Origin: Nanoarchaeales archaeon | GTDB taxonomy: Archaea; Nanobdellota; Nanobdellia; Woesearchaeales; UBA583 | Reading direction: 5' to 3' | DNA: 18,479 nt | Assembly (NCBI GenBank): GCA_013215525.1 | Contig: JABSQY010000028.1 | Span: 1 to 18,479 of the forward strand | Shown here: piece by piece, positions 1-7,524 of the stretch | How positions within the stretch are numbered: position 1 is the first letter of the stretch | How the letters are laid out: every line of letters starts with the position of its first letter | The notes under the pieces: generated by a model | What the model saw: only the letters and a program-made list of their open reading frames with translations | Told to the model about the DNA's origin: nothing | Databases searched by the model: none | Translations under genes and position numbers: made by a program

Positions 1-100
1 GTTAATTGAATTTTTAATTTCTATAAAATAAGTAGAATTTGTATCTATTTCCATAATATTAGTAAGAACTTAATATATTTAAAAGTAATTAACTATAAAT

Positions 101-110
101 TTTATAAATT
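101..110 (+). promoter_or_regulatory. TATA-like box for the tandem Lrp gene
   Basis: TTTATAAATT lies about 40 bp before the ATG at 145. With archaeal spacing, transcription would start near 131 and leave a leader of roughly 14 nt. A weaker TATAATAT at 124-131 is too close to the start to serve as the box. The rest of 1-144 is AT-rich and shows no gene. Confidence 0.45.
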
Positions 111-144
111 AAGAAAAACTAAGTATAATATCTTAATATTTAAA

Positions 145-1125
145 ATGGAACTAGATTTAATTGATAAAAAACTATTATATGAACTGGATGCAAACTCTAG
201 ACAGTCTAAAACTCAATTAGCTAAAAAACTTAAAATCTCAATACAATTAGTTTCATTTAGATTAAATAAATTAAACAAAGAAAATGTTTTAACATCTTAT
301 TATACTGTAATTGATACTTCTAAATTAGGTTTAACAATTCATAAATGTTTCATTAAATTACAAAATATAAATTCAATAGAAGATGAAAATAAGTTTATTA
401 ATTATCTTAAAAATCATCCAAACATTGTGTGGGTTACATCGTGTGAAGGGAACTTTGATTTGGCGTTTGGCGTCTGGGCTAAAGATATTGTTGATTTGGA
501 CATTACATTAAAAGAAATAAATAAAAAGTTTGGTAATTATATTAATCAAAAAGAAATTTCATCAATTATTAAAGGACAATATTTTATTAGAAATTATCTT
601 GTTTCTAAAGAAATGCAAACATCAATGAAAGAATCTTTTTTTGGAGCAGTTCCTAGTTCAAATTCAATTGATAAAAAAGATTGGAAGATTTTACATATGC
701 TTGGAGAAAACTCTAGAGTAAAAATTTCTGAGATTGCAAATAGAATTGAATTAAGTATGGATTCTACTTCTAAAAGAATTAAAAAGTTACAAAACTCTAA
801 AATTATTCAACATTATAACATTGTACCTAATGAGGATGTGTACCCATATTTGCATTATAAAATATTTTTAAAAACTAAAAACTTTTCAGAGAAAGATGAA
901 GATAGAATTTATTTATTTTCAAAACTTCAAGAGAATATTGTATATCTTGTAAAGTCTGTTGGTTCTTGGGATTTTGAGATAGATGTTGAAGTTGAAAATG
1001 TTAAACAATTGAGAGACATTATGATGCAGTTTAAACTTAAATTTCAAGAAGTATTACATGATTATTCAACATTACAAATTTTAAAAGTTTATAAATATAA
1101 CTTTTGTCCAAGTATTAAAAAATAA
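145..1125 (+). CDS. Tandem (double) Lrp/AsnC-family transcriptional regulator
   Basis: This is a DNA-binding regulator made of two fused Lrp-like units. Unit 1 has a winged helix-turn-helix at about residues 4-50 (starting DLIDKKLLYELDANSR) followed by a RAM-like alpha/beta domain to about 140. Unit 2 repeats the plan: DKKDWKILHMLGENSR starts an HTH at about 175-222, and a second RAM-like region runs to about 318. Standard Lrp proteins are about 150 aa, so 326 aa fits a duplication or fusion. Such double-unit proteins occur in DPANN archaea (general knowledge). Lrp proteins sense amino acids or related ligands through the RAM domain; the ligand and targets here cannot be read from sequence. 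The gene is monocistronic, tail to tail with the thioredoxin-like gene, and the two share a terminator-like hairpin. The family assignment is secure; the regulon is unknown. Confidence 0.88.
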   Translation: MELDLIDKKLLYELDANSRQSKTQLAKKLKISIQLVSFRLNKLNKENVLTSYYTVIDTSKLGLTIHKCFIKLQNINSIEDENKFINYLKNHPNIVWVTSCEGNFDLAFGVWAKDIVDLDITLKEINKKFGNYINQKEISSIIKGQYFIRNYLVSKEMQTSMKESFFGAVPSSNSIDKKDWKILHMLGENSRVKISEIANRIELSMDSTSKRIKKLQNSKIIQHYNIVPNEDVYPYLHYKIFLKTKNFSEKDEDRIYLFSKLQENIVYLVKSVGSWDFEIDVEVENVKQLRDIMMQFKLKFQEVLHDYSTLQILKVYKYNFCPSIKK

Positions 1126-1136
1126 ATAAAAAGTTA

Positions 1137-1155
1137 AAAATAGTTATACTATTTT
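1137..1155. terminator. Bidirectional terminator-like hairpin between convergent genes
   Basis: AAAATAGT (1137-1144), loop TAT, and ACTATTTT (1148-1155) form a perfect 8-bp stem. It sits between the Lrp stop and the thioredoxin-like gene, and that gene's TAG stop (1149-1151) lies inside the stem. On the minus strand the hairpin is followed by T-runs, as in archaeal U-tract terminators. Confidence 0.5.
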
Positions 1156-1850
1156 AAACAAACTTCTGAGTCTAAACCAAGACCACATAATACTTCAAAG
1201 ATTTGTTCATTTGACATAAAGCTGTGTAGTTCTCCATTAATAATTAAACTTGGAAGTTCTCTTCCTTGGATTTGATAATTTTGAGAGATTAATTTAATTG
1301 CTCCTTGTTTTTCTGCATCAAAGGAAAAAACTAAAACATCATCTTTTAATTTTTGTTTTACATAAGTTAAGTGTACTCCTTGATCTTCACAACTTGGACA
1401 CTTTTTTTTATCTCCATAAAAGAATAAGATTGTGTTCATATTTGCTTGACATAAGTTTTCAATCTTTTGAGCTAGTAACCAGTATGTTACTTGAACGTTT
1501 GAATAATAATCTTTTAATCTTTGATAATCTTCTTCGTTAGAATTTGCATTGTTTAGGTATTGTTCTAATTTGATTGTTGAATCTCCTAAGTTTTCAATAC
1601 TTGTAAAATATGCTCCAGAAATAGTATCACATGTAACATTGTTTTGAGTTTTTGTATCAATTAAATAATCTATATATTGAGACTCTACAAGCATCTTTTG
1701 ATAGTCTAAATCTTGATCTTGTAGTTGTGAGTATAATACTTCTACACGCATCTCTTCTACAGTGTTACCAATAAATAATCCTAAAAAAAATATAATATTT
1801 GTTAAAAGAAGAACTCCAATATGTCTTAACACGTTCACTTTTTGTCTCAT
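1149..1850 (-). CDS. Membrane-anchored thioredoxin-like protein (CPSC motif)
   Basis: Residues about 9-28 form one hydrophobic segment, a signal anchor. A charged, helix-rich stretch (about 35-135) follows, then a thioredoxin-like domain at about 138-225. The redox motif is CPSC at 151-154 after a beta-strand (ILFFYGDKKK). A likely cis-proline is P200 in ELPSLIINGE, at the position typical of thioredoxin folds. Two such features in the right order support a disulfide oxidoreductase tethered on the outer face of the membrane. Further cysteines at 74, 134, 222 and 231 could form structural or relay disulfides. Similar membrane-tethered domains serve extracytoplasmic disulfide exchange; the partner is unknown. 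The start is ATG at 1850, with a TATA-like TTTTTAAAT at 1876-1883 on the + strand. The middle region matches nothing I recognise. Confidence 0.75.
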   Translation of the reverse strand: MRQKVNVLRHIGVLLLTNIIFFLGLFIGNTVEEMRVEVLYSQLQDQDLDYQKMLVESQYIDYLIDTKTQNNVTCDTISGAYFTSIENLGDSTIKLEQYLNNANSNEEDYQRLKDYYSNVQVTYWLLAQKIENLCQANMNTILFFYGDKKKCPSCEDQGVHLTYVKQKLKDDVLVFSFDAEKQGAIKLISQNYQIQGRELPSLIINGELHSFMSNEQIFEVLCGLGLDSEVCLK

Positions 1851-1948
1851 CTTACTTATTTAAAATAATTTTTAGTTTTTAAATGTGTCTTTTTTATAAA
1901 TAATATACACATCTTGTATGAACATGAAAAGGGAATTCAAAAGGTATA

Positions 1949-3238
1949 CTAATTATCTTTATTCCACTTATTTTCTTTTTTGAATATTACTCTATAAAAT
2001 ACTTTTAACCAGATGTATGCTACAATAAATTTGTATACAAAAAAGAAATATAAAAATGTAAATGTAGCTTTTATGTTTCTTAATATACCAGTTTTTTCAT
2101 TTGTTGCAAAGTATGATAAATATATAAAGATAAACATTAAACCAAACAATACTAAGGATGTAAAGATTGTTTGATAGTTATAATCAATCCATGTACTATT
2201 CCAACTCCAAGAAGAGATGTATGTTGTAAAGTCAAAGTTTGTTAAAAACCATCTTTTAATTGTATGATACACTCCTTTTAAAAATAAATATATTACTGTT
2301 AAAACTCCTATAAATCCTAACAATCCAGTCACTGCAACTAACGGCATATAGAAAAAACCAAATTCCCCATAGTGTCTATTAAATAACAAATGTTTGTAAT
2401 CTATTACGTTTAAGAGTGTTCCATGATACCAACGAGTTCTTTGAGATATAAATCCTTTTAATGTTTCAGGAACTTTTGTATAAATTACAGCATCGAGAGA
2501 TTGTTTTAATACATAATGTTTATTTTGAAGTCTTAGTGCCATTTCTAAATCTTCAGTTTTGTGCGCTTGTTTAAAACTTCCTAATTCATCTCTAACAATA
2601 TGCGTTCTATATGTTGATAGTGGACCTGGTGTTACGTGAATACAATCTAGTTTTCCAATTATATATTTTAAAAAAATGTTTAGTATGTATTCTAATTCTT
2701 GAACTTTTTGTAACATGTTTTTTGTTTCAGCAACTTTCATTACAGGCATTACAGCAGCTACATTATCATCAGTGAATTCTTCCATTATGTGTCGTACTGA
2801 ATCTTTGTGTACGTATCCATCAACATCTAAACATGCAAAGAATGGAGTTTTTACAAGCTTTAACGCGTTATTTACTGCTGTGTGTTTTCCACCGTTTTCT
2901 TGTTTAATTAATTTAAATTTAAATGTTTTTTGAAGTTCTTTTGCAATTTTGTATGAATTGTCTGTTGAACCATCATCTACAACAAATAAGTGTACTTTTT
3001 CTAAAGGGTATTTTAATTTAAATAAAGATTTAATTGTAGCTTCTAGATTTTTTTCTTCGTTCCACATCGGCATAATGATTGAAATTTCAGGTAAGTCTTC
3101 GAATTTGTATTTCTTTTTTTTATTTTCTTCTGGTTTAAATATTAATACTGATAACCAAAATAAAGAGAAATATAATCCTACAAAATACAAAATCCAAATT
3201 ACAATTTTTGCAATTTGATCGTCTAAAGCTACTGCCAT
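1949..3238 (-). CDS. Membrane family 2 glycosyltransferase (processive synthase-like)
   Basis: An N-terminal membrane helix (about 10-34) precedes a GT-A catalytic domain with the family 2 signatures: nucleotide-sugar-binding VVDDGS at 86-91, metal-binding DVD at 138-140, catalytic-base region TED at 228-230, and QRTRW at 266-270. The QxxRW motif is characteristic of processive enzymes such as hyaluronan, chitin and cellulose synthases. Three or four further membrane helices lie at about 295-320, 358-376 and 390-415. The enzyme should use a nucleotide-activated sugar on the cytoplasmic face to build, and perhaps export, a surface polysaccharide; the sugar is unknown. The start at 3238 has a TATA-like TTTAAAAA about 25 bp upstream. 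No other polysaccharide genes are nearby, so it appears to be a stand-alone unit. Confidence 0.88.
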   Translation of the reverse strand: MAVALDDQIAKIVIWILYFVGLYFSLFWLSVLIFKPEENKKKKYKFEDLPEISIIMPMWNEEKNLEATIKSLFKLKYPLEKVHLFVVDDGSTDNSYKIAKELQKTFKFKLIKQENGGKHTAVNNALKLVKTPFFACLDVDGYVHKDSVRHIMEEFTDDNVAAVMPVMKVAETKNMLQKVQELEYILNIFLKYIIGKLDCIHVTPGPLSTYRTHIVRDELGSFKQAHKTEDLEMALRLQNKHYVLKQSLDAVIYTKVPETLKGFISQRTRWYHGTLLNVIDYKHLLFNRHYGEFGFFYMPLVAVTGLLGFIGVLTVIYLFLKGVYHTIKRWFLTNFDFTTYISSWSWNSTWIDYNYQTIFTSLVLFGLMFIFIYLSYFATNEKTGILRNIKATFTFLYFFFVYKFIVAYIWLKVFYRVIFKKENKWNKDN

Positions 3239-3335
3239 AATAAATAATAATATTTTTAAGTTTTTAAAGGTTATGAGTTAATATTTTTACATTGCTTTCG
3301 CAATCGAGCATATTGTTCCAATAATACACAATTTA

Positions 3336-3371
3336 ATTATGTAGATAGATGTATACTCTAATCTACATAAT
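3336..3371. other. Intergenic hairpin, 11-bp perfect stem
   Basis: ATTATGTAGAT (3336-3346) pairs perfectly with ATCTACATAAT (3361-3371) around a 14-nt loop. It lies in the 268-bp gap between the PAN 3' end and the GT2 promoter. The same gap contains a small TTGC/GCAA hairpin near 3295-3310. No coding region is evident. Its role is unknown: it could be a 3' UTR structure of PAN or part of a small RNA. Confidence 0.4.
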
Positions 3372-3482
3372 AAAATTATCCATTCTTGAAAAAATCTGTA
3401 TGAGAAATTTGAAATTAAATTAAAAGTGGTTATCGCGTACGAATTAGTTTATTGTTCTATAAAAATAAGTTGATTAAATAAA

Positions 3483-3504
3483 TTTTTGAATTTTAATTCA
3501 AAAA
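3483..3504 (-). terminator. Terminator-like hairpin after PAN
   Basis: TTTTTGAATT and AATTCAAAAA pair around a two-base centre immediately downstream of the PAN stop codon. On the minus strand the stem is followed by TTTATTTAA. This fits an end-of-transcript signal. Confidence 0.45.
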
Positions 3505-3506
3505 GT

Positions 3507-4673
3507 TTAAGCGTATGAATGTCCAAGCATTTCAAAATTCTCTTCTTCGTCTAATTTTACAACTTCAATTGCTTCAATAAAATCTTTTTGAGTAACTTTC
3601 TTTTTATCTGCTCTTATTGCGAAATAACCAGCTTCTGTTGTTAAAGCTTTTAATTCCGCTCCTGTAAAGTTTTCAGTTTGATTTGCAATTTCTTTTAAGT
3701 CTAATGTTTCTTTTTTCATATTTTTAGTATGAATTTCTAAAATTTGAATTCTTCCATCTCTGTCAGGTAATCCTACTTCAATATGTCTTTCTAATCTCCC
3801 AGGTCTAATTATTGCTTCATCTAATGTGTCGAGTCTGTTTGTTGCAGCGATGATTTTTACATTGTCTAATGCGTTAAATCCATCGATTTCTCCTAAAAGT
3901 TGCATAAATGTTCTTTGCGCTTCTCTTTCTCCACCAGTTCCAAGCTCTACACGTCTTGATGCGATTGAATCAATTTCATCAATAAAAATAATTGATGGCG
4001 CTTTTTTTCTTGCTAATTCGAATAAATCTTTTACAAGTTTTGCTCCTTCACCAATAAATTTTTGTACAAGTTCACTTCCTACTAATTCAATAAATGTTGA
4101 ATTTGTCTCTGCTGCTAATGCTTTTGCAATCATAGTTTTTCCAGTCCCAGGAGGTCCGTATAATAAAACTCCTTTAGGTGGCGTAATTCCAATTTCTTTA
4201 AATAATTCAGGTTTTAATAAAGGTAATTCTAAAACTTCTTTTACTTTTTGAATTTCTTTATCTAATCCACCAATTTGTTTCCATGATGAATCTAATTTGT
4301 CTGAAACTACAACATAATTTTCTACTGGAAAGTTTTTTGTCATATCAACTTTTCCTAAAATAATTAATGATTTTTGTTCATTTAATACCATATCCCCTGG
4401 TTTTAAATCTTTTACTTCTTGAGAAATCTCAACTAAAAAATTTGATTGATTTGGTAATTTTACAAGCGCTTGATTTTCGTTTGAAACAGAGATAATTTCT
4501 GATACTACATAAGGTGGTGTTCTGAATTTTTCAAGTTCTGCTTGGTAGAATTGTACAGTTCTTCTTAAGTTACTATTTTCTTCTTGTAGTTTTTGGTTTT
4601 CAAAAGAAATATTGTATAATGGATCGTCGTCCAGTCTTGAAGTCATCATTTTTACGTCGTCTTCGGTGTTCAT
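3507..4673 (-). CDS. pan: Proteasome-activating nucleotidase (PAN, AAA+ ATPase)
   Basis: PAN forms the hexameric unfoldase that feeds substrates into the archaeal 20S proteasome. A coiled-coil segment (about 22-50) leads to the Pro-Pro pair at 53-54 that marks the neck, then an OB-fold domain (about 56-110). The AAA+ domain has Walker A GPPGTGKT at 173-180, an aromatic-hydrophobic-glycine pore loop FIG at 206-208, Walker B IIFIDE at 228-233, sensor-1 asparagine 279 and arginine fingers R290 and R293. The length of 388 aa is slightly short for the family, mostly at the N-terminus. The C-terminus is SYA: tyrosine is kept at the penultimate position but the hydrophobic residue of the HbYX gate-opening motif is replaced by serine. 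No proteasome subunits are in the window. The gene is a single unit with its own TATA box. Confidence 0.95.
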   Translation of the reverse strand: MNTEDDVKMMTSRLDDDPLYNISFENQKLQEENSNLRRTVQFYQAELEKFRTPPYVVSEIISVSNENQALVKLPNQSNFLVEISQEVKDLKPGDMVLNEQKSLIILGKVDMTKNFPVENYVVVSDKLDSSWKQIGGLDKEIQKVKEVLELPLLKPELFKEIGITPPKGVLLYGPPGTGKTMIAKALAAETNSTFIELVGSELVQKFIGEGAKLVKDLFELARKKAPSIIFIDEIDSIASRRVELGTGGEREAQRTFMQLLGEIDGFNALDNVKIIAATNRLDTLDEAIIRPGRLERHIEVGLPDRDGRIQILEIHTKNMKKETLDLKEIANQTENFTGAELKALTTEAGYFAIRADKKKVTQKDFIEAIEVVKLDEEENFEMLGHSYA

Positions 4674-4694
4674 AAAATTATTACTATTAATTCC

Positions 4695-4702
4695 TATTTA
4701 AA
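4695..4702 (-). promoter_or_regulatory. TATA box for PAN
   Basis: On the minus strand TTTAAATA is centred about 25 bp before the PAN ATG at 4673. Transcription would begin at or next to the start codon, giving a leaderless mRNA. Confidence 0.55.
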
Positions 4703-4744
4703 GGTTGTTATTTTAGTTGGTTGTTGTAACTTATTTTAATTATT

Positions 4745-4985
4745 TAATTCTCTTTATATATGAAGTGAAACGAAATATTTAAAGAGAATTATTCTATATT
4801 TTAATTTCGTTAAATCTACGAAATTTATTAATTATATTATAAATAATTTTACTTTTTCTTTGGAGTTTACGGAAAAGAAAGAGTGGAATTTTTATGATTC
4901 TATTTTCCTTTTCTTTCTTATCTCTTGAGCTCGTTTTCTTCTTTTATTCTTTTAAGAATGCTTTAGCTAGACATTATTCTCAAAA
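4745..4985 (+). repeat. Dispersed structured element, copy A
   Basis: This gene-free stretch (gap 4674-5048) is strongly structured. A 12-bp stem pairs 4745-4756 with 4780-4791. AATTATTCTATATT follows (4787-4800), then 2 nt, then a perfect 8-bp stem (4803-4810/4818-4825) with a 7-nt loop. After 38 nt comes AGTTTACGGA (4864-4873), directly followed by an interrupted 12-bp stem (4875-4888/4905-4919). The element ends in the family core GCTAGACATTATTCTCAA (4966-4983). Copy D has the same parts in the same order with compensatory changes in the 8-bp stem, and copies B and C share the core. It may be a small structured RNA, since CTTTATATAT at 4752-4761 could be its TATA box, or a non-autonomous repeat. 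Confidence 0.6.
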
Positions 4986-5021
4986 AATATGTTAAAACTT
5001 AATATCAAAGACAAAAAAATG

Positions 5022-5029
5022 TTTAAATT
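5022..5029 (+). promoter_or_regulatory. TATA-like box deciding the start of the small membrane ORF
   Basis: TTTAAATT is centred about 24 bp before the ATG at 5049. The two earlier in-frame ATGs (4989 and 5019) have no such box at that distance, which favours 5049. Confidence 0.35.
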
Positions 5030-5048
5030 CAATAATATTAGTTTAATT

Positions 5049-5195
5049 ATGGTACTAAAAACTAAAAAATGTATATTTATCCTTGTATTGGCATATTTTG
5101 CGATTATTTGTATAATAGGAATTATAATTATTTCTTTTATTCCTCCAATTAAAGAAACGGTATTAAGTATGTTAAGTATAATTTTTGGAAATTAA
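5049..5195 (+). CDS. Possible small single-pass membrane protein
   Basis: The frame encodes 48 aa from the ATG at 5049: a short basic head (MVLKTKK), a strongly hydrophobic segment at about 9-31, and a short tail. In-frame ATGs at 4989 and 5019 would give 68 or 58 aa but would start at the edge of repeat element A and lack a well-placed TATA box. Its stop overlaps the stop of the opposing 110-aa gene. I recognise no family. AT-rich DNA readily produces such hydrophobic short frames, so it may not be a gene. Confidence 0.35.
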   Translation: MVLKTKKCIFILVLAYFAIICIIGIIIISFIPPIKETVLSMLSIIFGN

Positions 5196-5221
5196 AAAAC
5201 TAAATTTACTAAATTTAGTTT
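5192..5221 (-). terminator. Hairpin plus T-run at the end of the 110-aa gene
   Basis: On the minus strand AAACTAAATTT, loop AGT and AAATTTAGTTT form a perfect 11-bp stem (5197-5221), followed at once by a run of T. The stem encodes the last codons of the 110-aa protein and the stop codon lies just beyond it. It resembles an intrinsic terminator buried in coding sequence. Confidence 0.6.
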
Positions 5222-5524
5222 GTCTACATTATACCTATTAATTATTTTTAATTGTAATAATTTGTTTATAACGTGCTTTTTATCGTAGATTGAAAATGAG
5301 ATAAATAAGTTTTTTGCTTTTAATTTTGCTGTATTTAATGAAATCTTGTTTGATTCTAATAAATTATACAAACTTGGAGAAATATAATATATGTTTTCTA
5401 ATAAAGTATCAGTTGATATATTTTCAAAATTTAATTCACAATTAGAAGTATTTTGCGTGTTATAGCAGTCTGCGGTGTGCAGTGTCCATTGGTCTTGTCT
5501 TGAGTCATTTATTATTGTATTCAT
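5192..5524 (-). CDS. Hypothetical 110-aa protein
   Basis: I do not recognise this protein. The N-terminal 35 residues are polar with cysteines at 20 and 29. The C-terminal 65 residues (from about LLENIYYISPSLYNLL) look helical, with alternating leucine/isoleucine and lysine, compatible with a small helical or winged-helix DNA-binding fold; this is a guess. Support for a real gene is a TATA-like TATAAAAT 27-34 bp upstream of the ATG at 5524, and a hairpin plus T-run at the 3' end. No partner genes are adjacent; the nearest minus-strand gene upstream is the Hel308 fragment, separated by 175 bp. Confidence 0.55.
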   Translation of the reverse strand: MNTIINDSRQDQWTLHTADCYNTQNTSNCELNFENISTDTLLENIYYISPSLYNLLESNKISLNTAKLKAKNLFISFSIYDKKHVINKLLQLKIINRYNVDKLNLVNLVF

Positions 5525-5699
5525 TTTGTAAAAATTTGTATAAACGGTTAATTTTATACCTACTCAAATTGTGAAAACTACATATATAAAGATTAGTTGT
5601 ATTCTATAATTACGAAAAAAATGCTCAAAAATATTAAGAAATAACCAGCTGGATAAGAAGAGAAAATGAATAAAATAAAATAAAATGTTATAATATTCT

Positions 5700-7391
5700 T
5701 CACATAAATCGAAATAATGTATTTTGCGTTTCTATTTTATCTTCTTGTTTAATTATTTGTTCGTGTTGCTCTTTTTGATATCCAACGTGGACTTGTACCA
5801 TCTCGTCAACTTCTTCGTGGCTCACTTCTCTCACTTTTATTTGTGTTGGCTTTGAACTTGTGTATACTATTTTGTCATTTTCAACATATTCATTTCCAAT
5901 TTCATCTTTTAATTTTTTAGCAACTGCTTTTCCTATTACTTCTTCTAATTTTCTATAACTTACTTTTTTAATATCTGAATATGTTTTAATGGATGCAGTA
6001 AATAATTTTCTTGCACGAACTCTTCCAATTCCTTTTATTGATACTAAAGATATAATTTCTTCTTTTACTCCATGTTTAAATCTAATTCTTAATTTTTTAA
6101 TTAAGTTTGAAAAAAAATGCATTTTTTGTAATTGCGCAAATTGTTCTAGACAATATAATAACCAATCAAAGTTTGATAATTTATAATTTAACTCCCCTGG
6201 AGTTGTTTTATATTTCTCACAAATGTCATCTTCTGATTTTTCAATTATCCAATCTTGTAAAATGTCTGATGTTTTGAAAGTTTGCATTAATTCTCTATAA
6301 TCCATTTCAAAGGGATCATATTTAGTTACCATTTCATCACCTAAGTCTGAAATTTTACTCATGTAGATATCTTCTTCGGATTTTAAAACTCTAAATAAAG
6401 GTCTCATCTCAATTGCATTTGTTACAAAATGAATTAATTTATATGTGTCTAGAGATGAATACCTCTCTTTTGAAAATAATTCTTTTAATTCTTCCATATT
6501 CTCTAAAAAATAATTTGCTGTATCAGGATTTAAATATAATTCTGAAACTCTTTTTCCAAGCCGTGTCGCTCTGTAGTAATCGTCTTGAGAATCTATAAAT
6601 TTATATGTTTTAAGAGTTTGTAGAATTTTAAAAACTTTATAATATAATTCTTCTAAATCCCCATATTGTTTTGCATATAAAGTATTTTTAAAAAAATCTT
6701 TAATTTCATCTTTTGAATTTATCATATCCATTGCAATTAAAGATAATAAATACATTTTAAGTGTCGGTTCTACTGCTAGTTTAGATAATATTTCTTCAGG
6801 TTTTCCAAATATGAATTTTTTAATTACTCTTTTTTTTTCATCTTCAGATTTTACAAGTACAACCGAACGGCCTGTTGTTTCTTTACCTGGCCTCCCTGCA
6901 CGCCCTGCCATTTGATGAAACTCTAAAACTGGGATGTCTTGCATACCTCTATTTGAAAACCTTTTATAATCTTTAATTATAACTTTGTATGCTGGAAGGT
7001 TTAATCCTGCTGCAAGTGTTGGAGTTGAAGATATTATTTTAATTAATCCTGATTTGAAATTTGTCTCAACTAATGTTCTTTGTTTTCCAGTTAGTCCTGA
7101 GTGATGAAATGCACTTCCTTTTAATATACATTTAGCTAATCTTCTACATTGTTTTGTTGGTGGAGATAAAGATTTTAATATTTTATTTGAAAGAATTTCT
7201 AACTCTTTACCATTTTCTACACGTTTTATTGCAATCGCTACTTTTTCTGCTGTAGCTTCAGAAGAATTTTTAGAATTATTAAATATTAAAACTTGTTTTC
7301 CTTTATTGATTGTATTTAGTGTTAAATCAACAAAATTTTCTTTGGTTGTTCGAAGGATTTGGTTAGATTCAATTATTTTTGGGTTATTCAT
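5700..7391 (-). CDS. hel308: Hel308/Hjm helicase, C-terminal half only (RecA2 to HhH domain)
   Basis: Hel308 is a superfamily 2, 3'-5' helicase that remodels stalled replication forks; full-length enzymes are about 700 aa. This 563-aa product begins exactly at the RecA1/RecA2 junction. It has motif IV (VLIFNNSKNS), the AFHHSGLTGKQR block, motif V (TPTLAAGLNLPA) and motif VI (QMAGRAGRPG). Winged-helix and ratchet regions follow, then a helix-hairpin-helix (VSIKGIGRVRARKLF, about residue 450-465). Walker A and DExH, carried by RecA1, are absent, and no RecA1 sequence lies upstream, where a divergent gene begins. The ATG at 7391 is chosen over an in-frame TTG at 7406 because a TATA box sits about 25 bp before it and a stop codon lies just upstream. 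The last residues QNTLFRFM resemble a PCNA-binding PIP box. A separately encoded RecA1 half is likely; this protein alone cannot be an ATPase. Confidence 0.88.
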   Translation of the reverse strand: MNNPKIIESNQILRTTKENFVDLTLNTINKGKQVLIFNNSKNSSEATAEKVAIAIKRVENGKELEILSNKILKSLSPPTKQCRRLAKCILKGSAFHHSGLTGKQRTLVETNFKSGLIKIISSTPTLAAGLNLPAYKVIIKDYKRFSNRGMQDIPVLEFHQMAGRAGRPGKETTGRSVVLVKSEDEKKRVIKKFIFGKPEEILSKLAVEPTLKMYLLSLIAMDMINSKDEIKDFFKNTLYAKQYGDLEELYYKVFKILQTLKTYKFIDSQDDYYRATRLGKRVSELYLNPDTANYFLENMEELKELFSKERYSSLDTYKLIHFVTNAIEMRPLFRVLKSEEDIYMSKISDLGDEMVTKYDPFEMDYRELMQTFKTSDILQDWIIEKSEDDICEKYKTTPGELNYKLSNFDWLLYCLEQFAQLQKMHFFSNLIKKLRIRFKHGVKEEIISLVSIKGIGRVRARKLFTASIKTYSDIKKVSYRKLEEVIGKAVAKKLKDEIGNEYVENDKIVYTSSKPTQIKVREVSHEEVDEMVQVHVGYQKEQHEQIIKQEDKIETQNTLFRFM

Positions 7392-7412
7392 AATAAAACT
7401 AGGCAATTAAAT

Positions 7413-7420
7413 ATTATAAA
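7413..7420 (-). promoter_or_regulatory. TATA box for the Hel308 C-terminal half
   Basis: TTTATAAT on the minus strand is centred about 25 bp before the ATG at 7391. It shows that the half-gene has its own promoter at the leaderless spacing seen across the window. Confidence 0.6.
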
Positions 7421-7495
7421 TGTGTTGTTTAGTATGTTTTTTGTGTTTAGAAATAATTTTTATGTTTTTTATGTTTTATTTAATAATTAAAAATA

Positions 7496-7503
7496 TTTAT
7501 ATA
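7496..7503 (+). promoter_or_regulatory. TATA box for the 225-aa gene
   Basis: TTTATATA is centred about 25 bp before the ATG at 7525, consistent with a leaderless transcript. It is divergent from the Hel308-half promoter, with the two boxes about 80 bp apart. Confidence 0.6.
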
Positions 7504-7524
7504 TTGATATGACATAAATAGATT

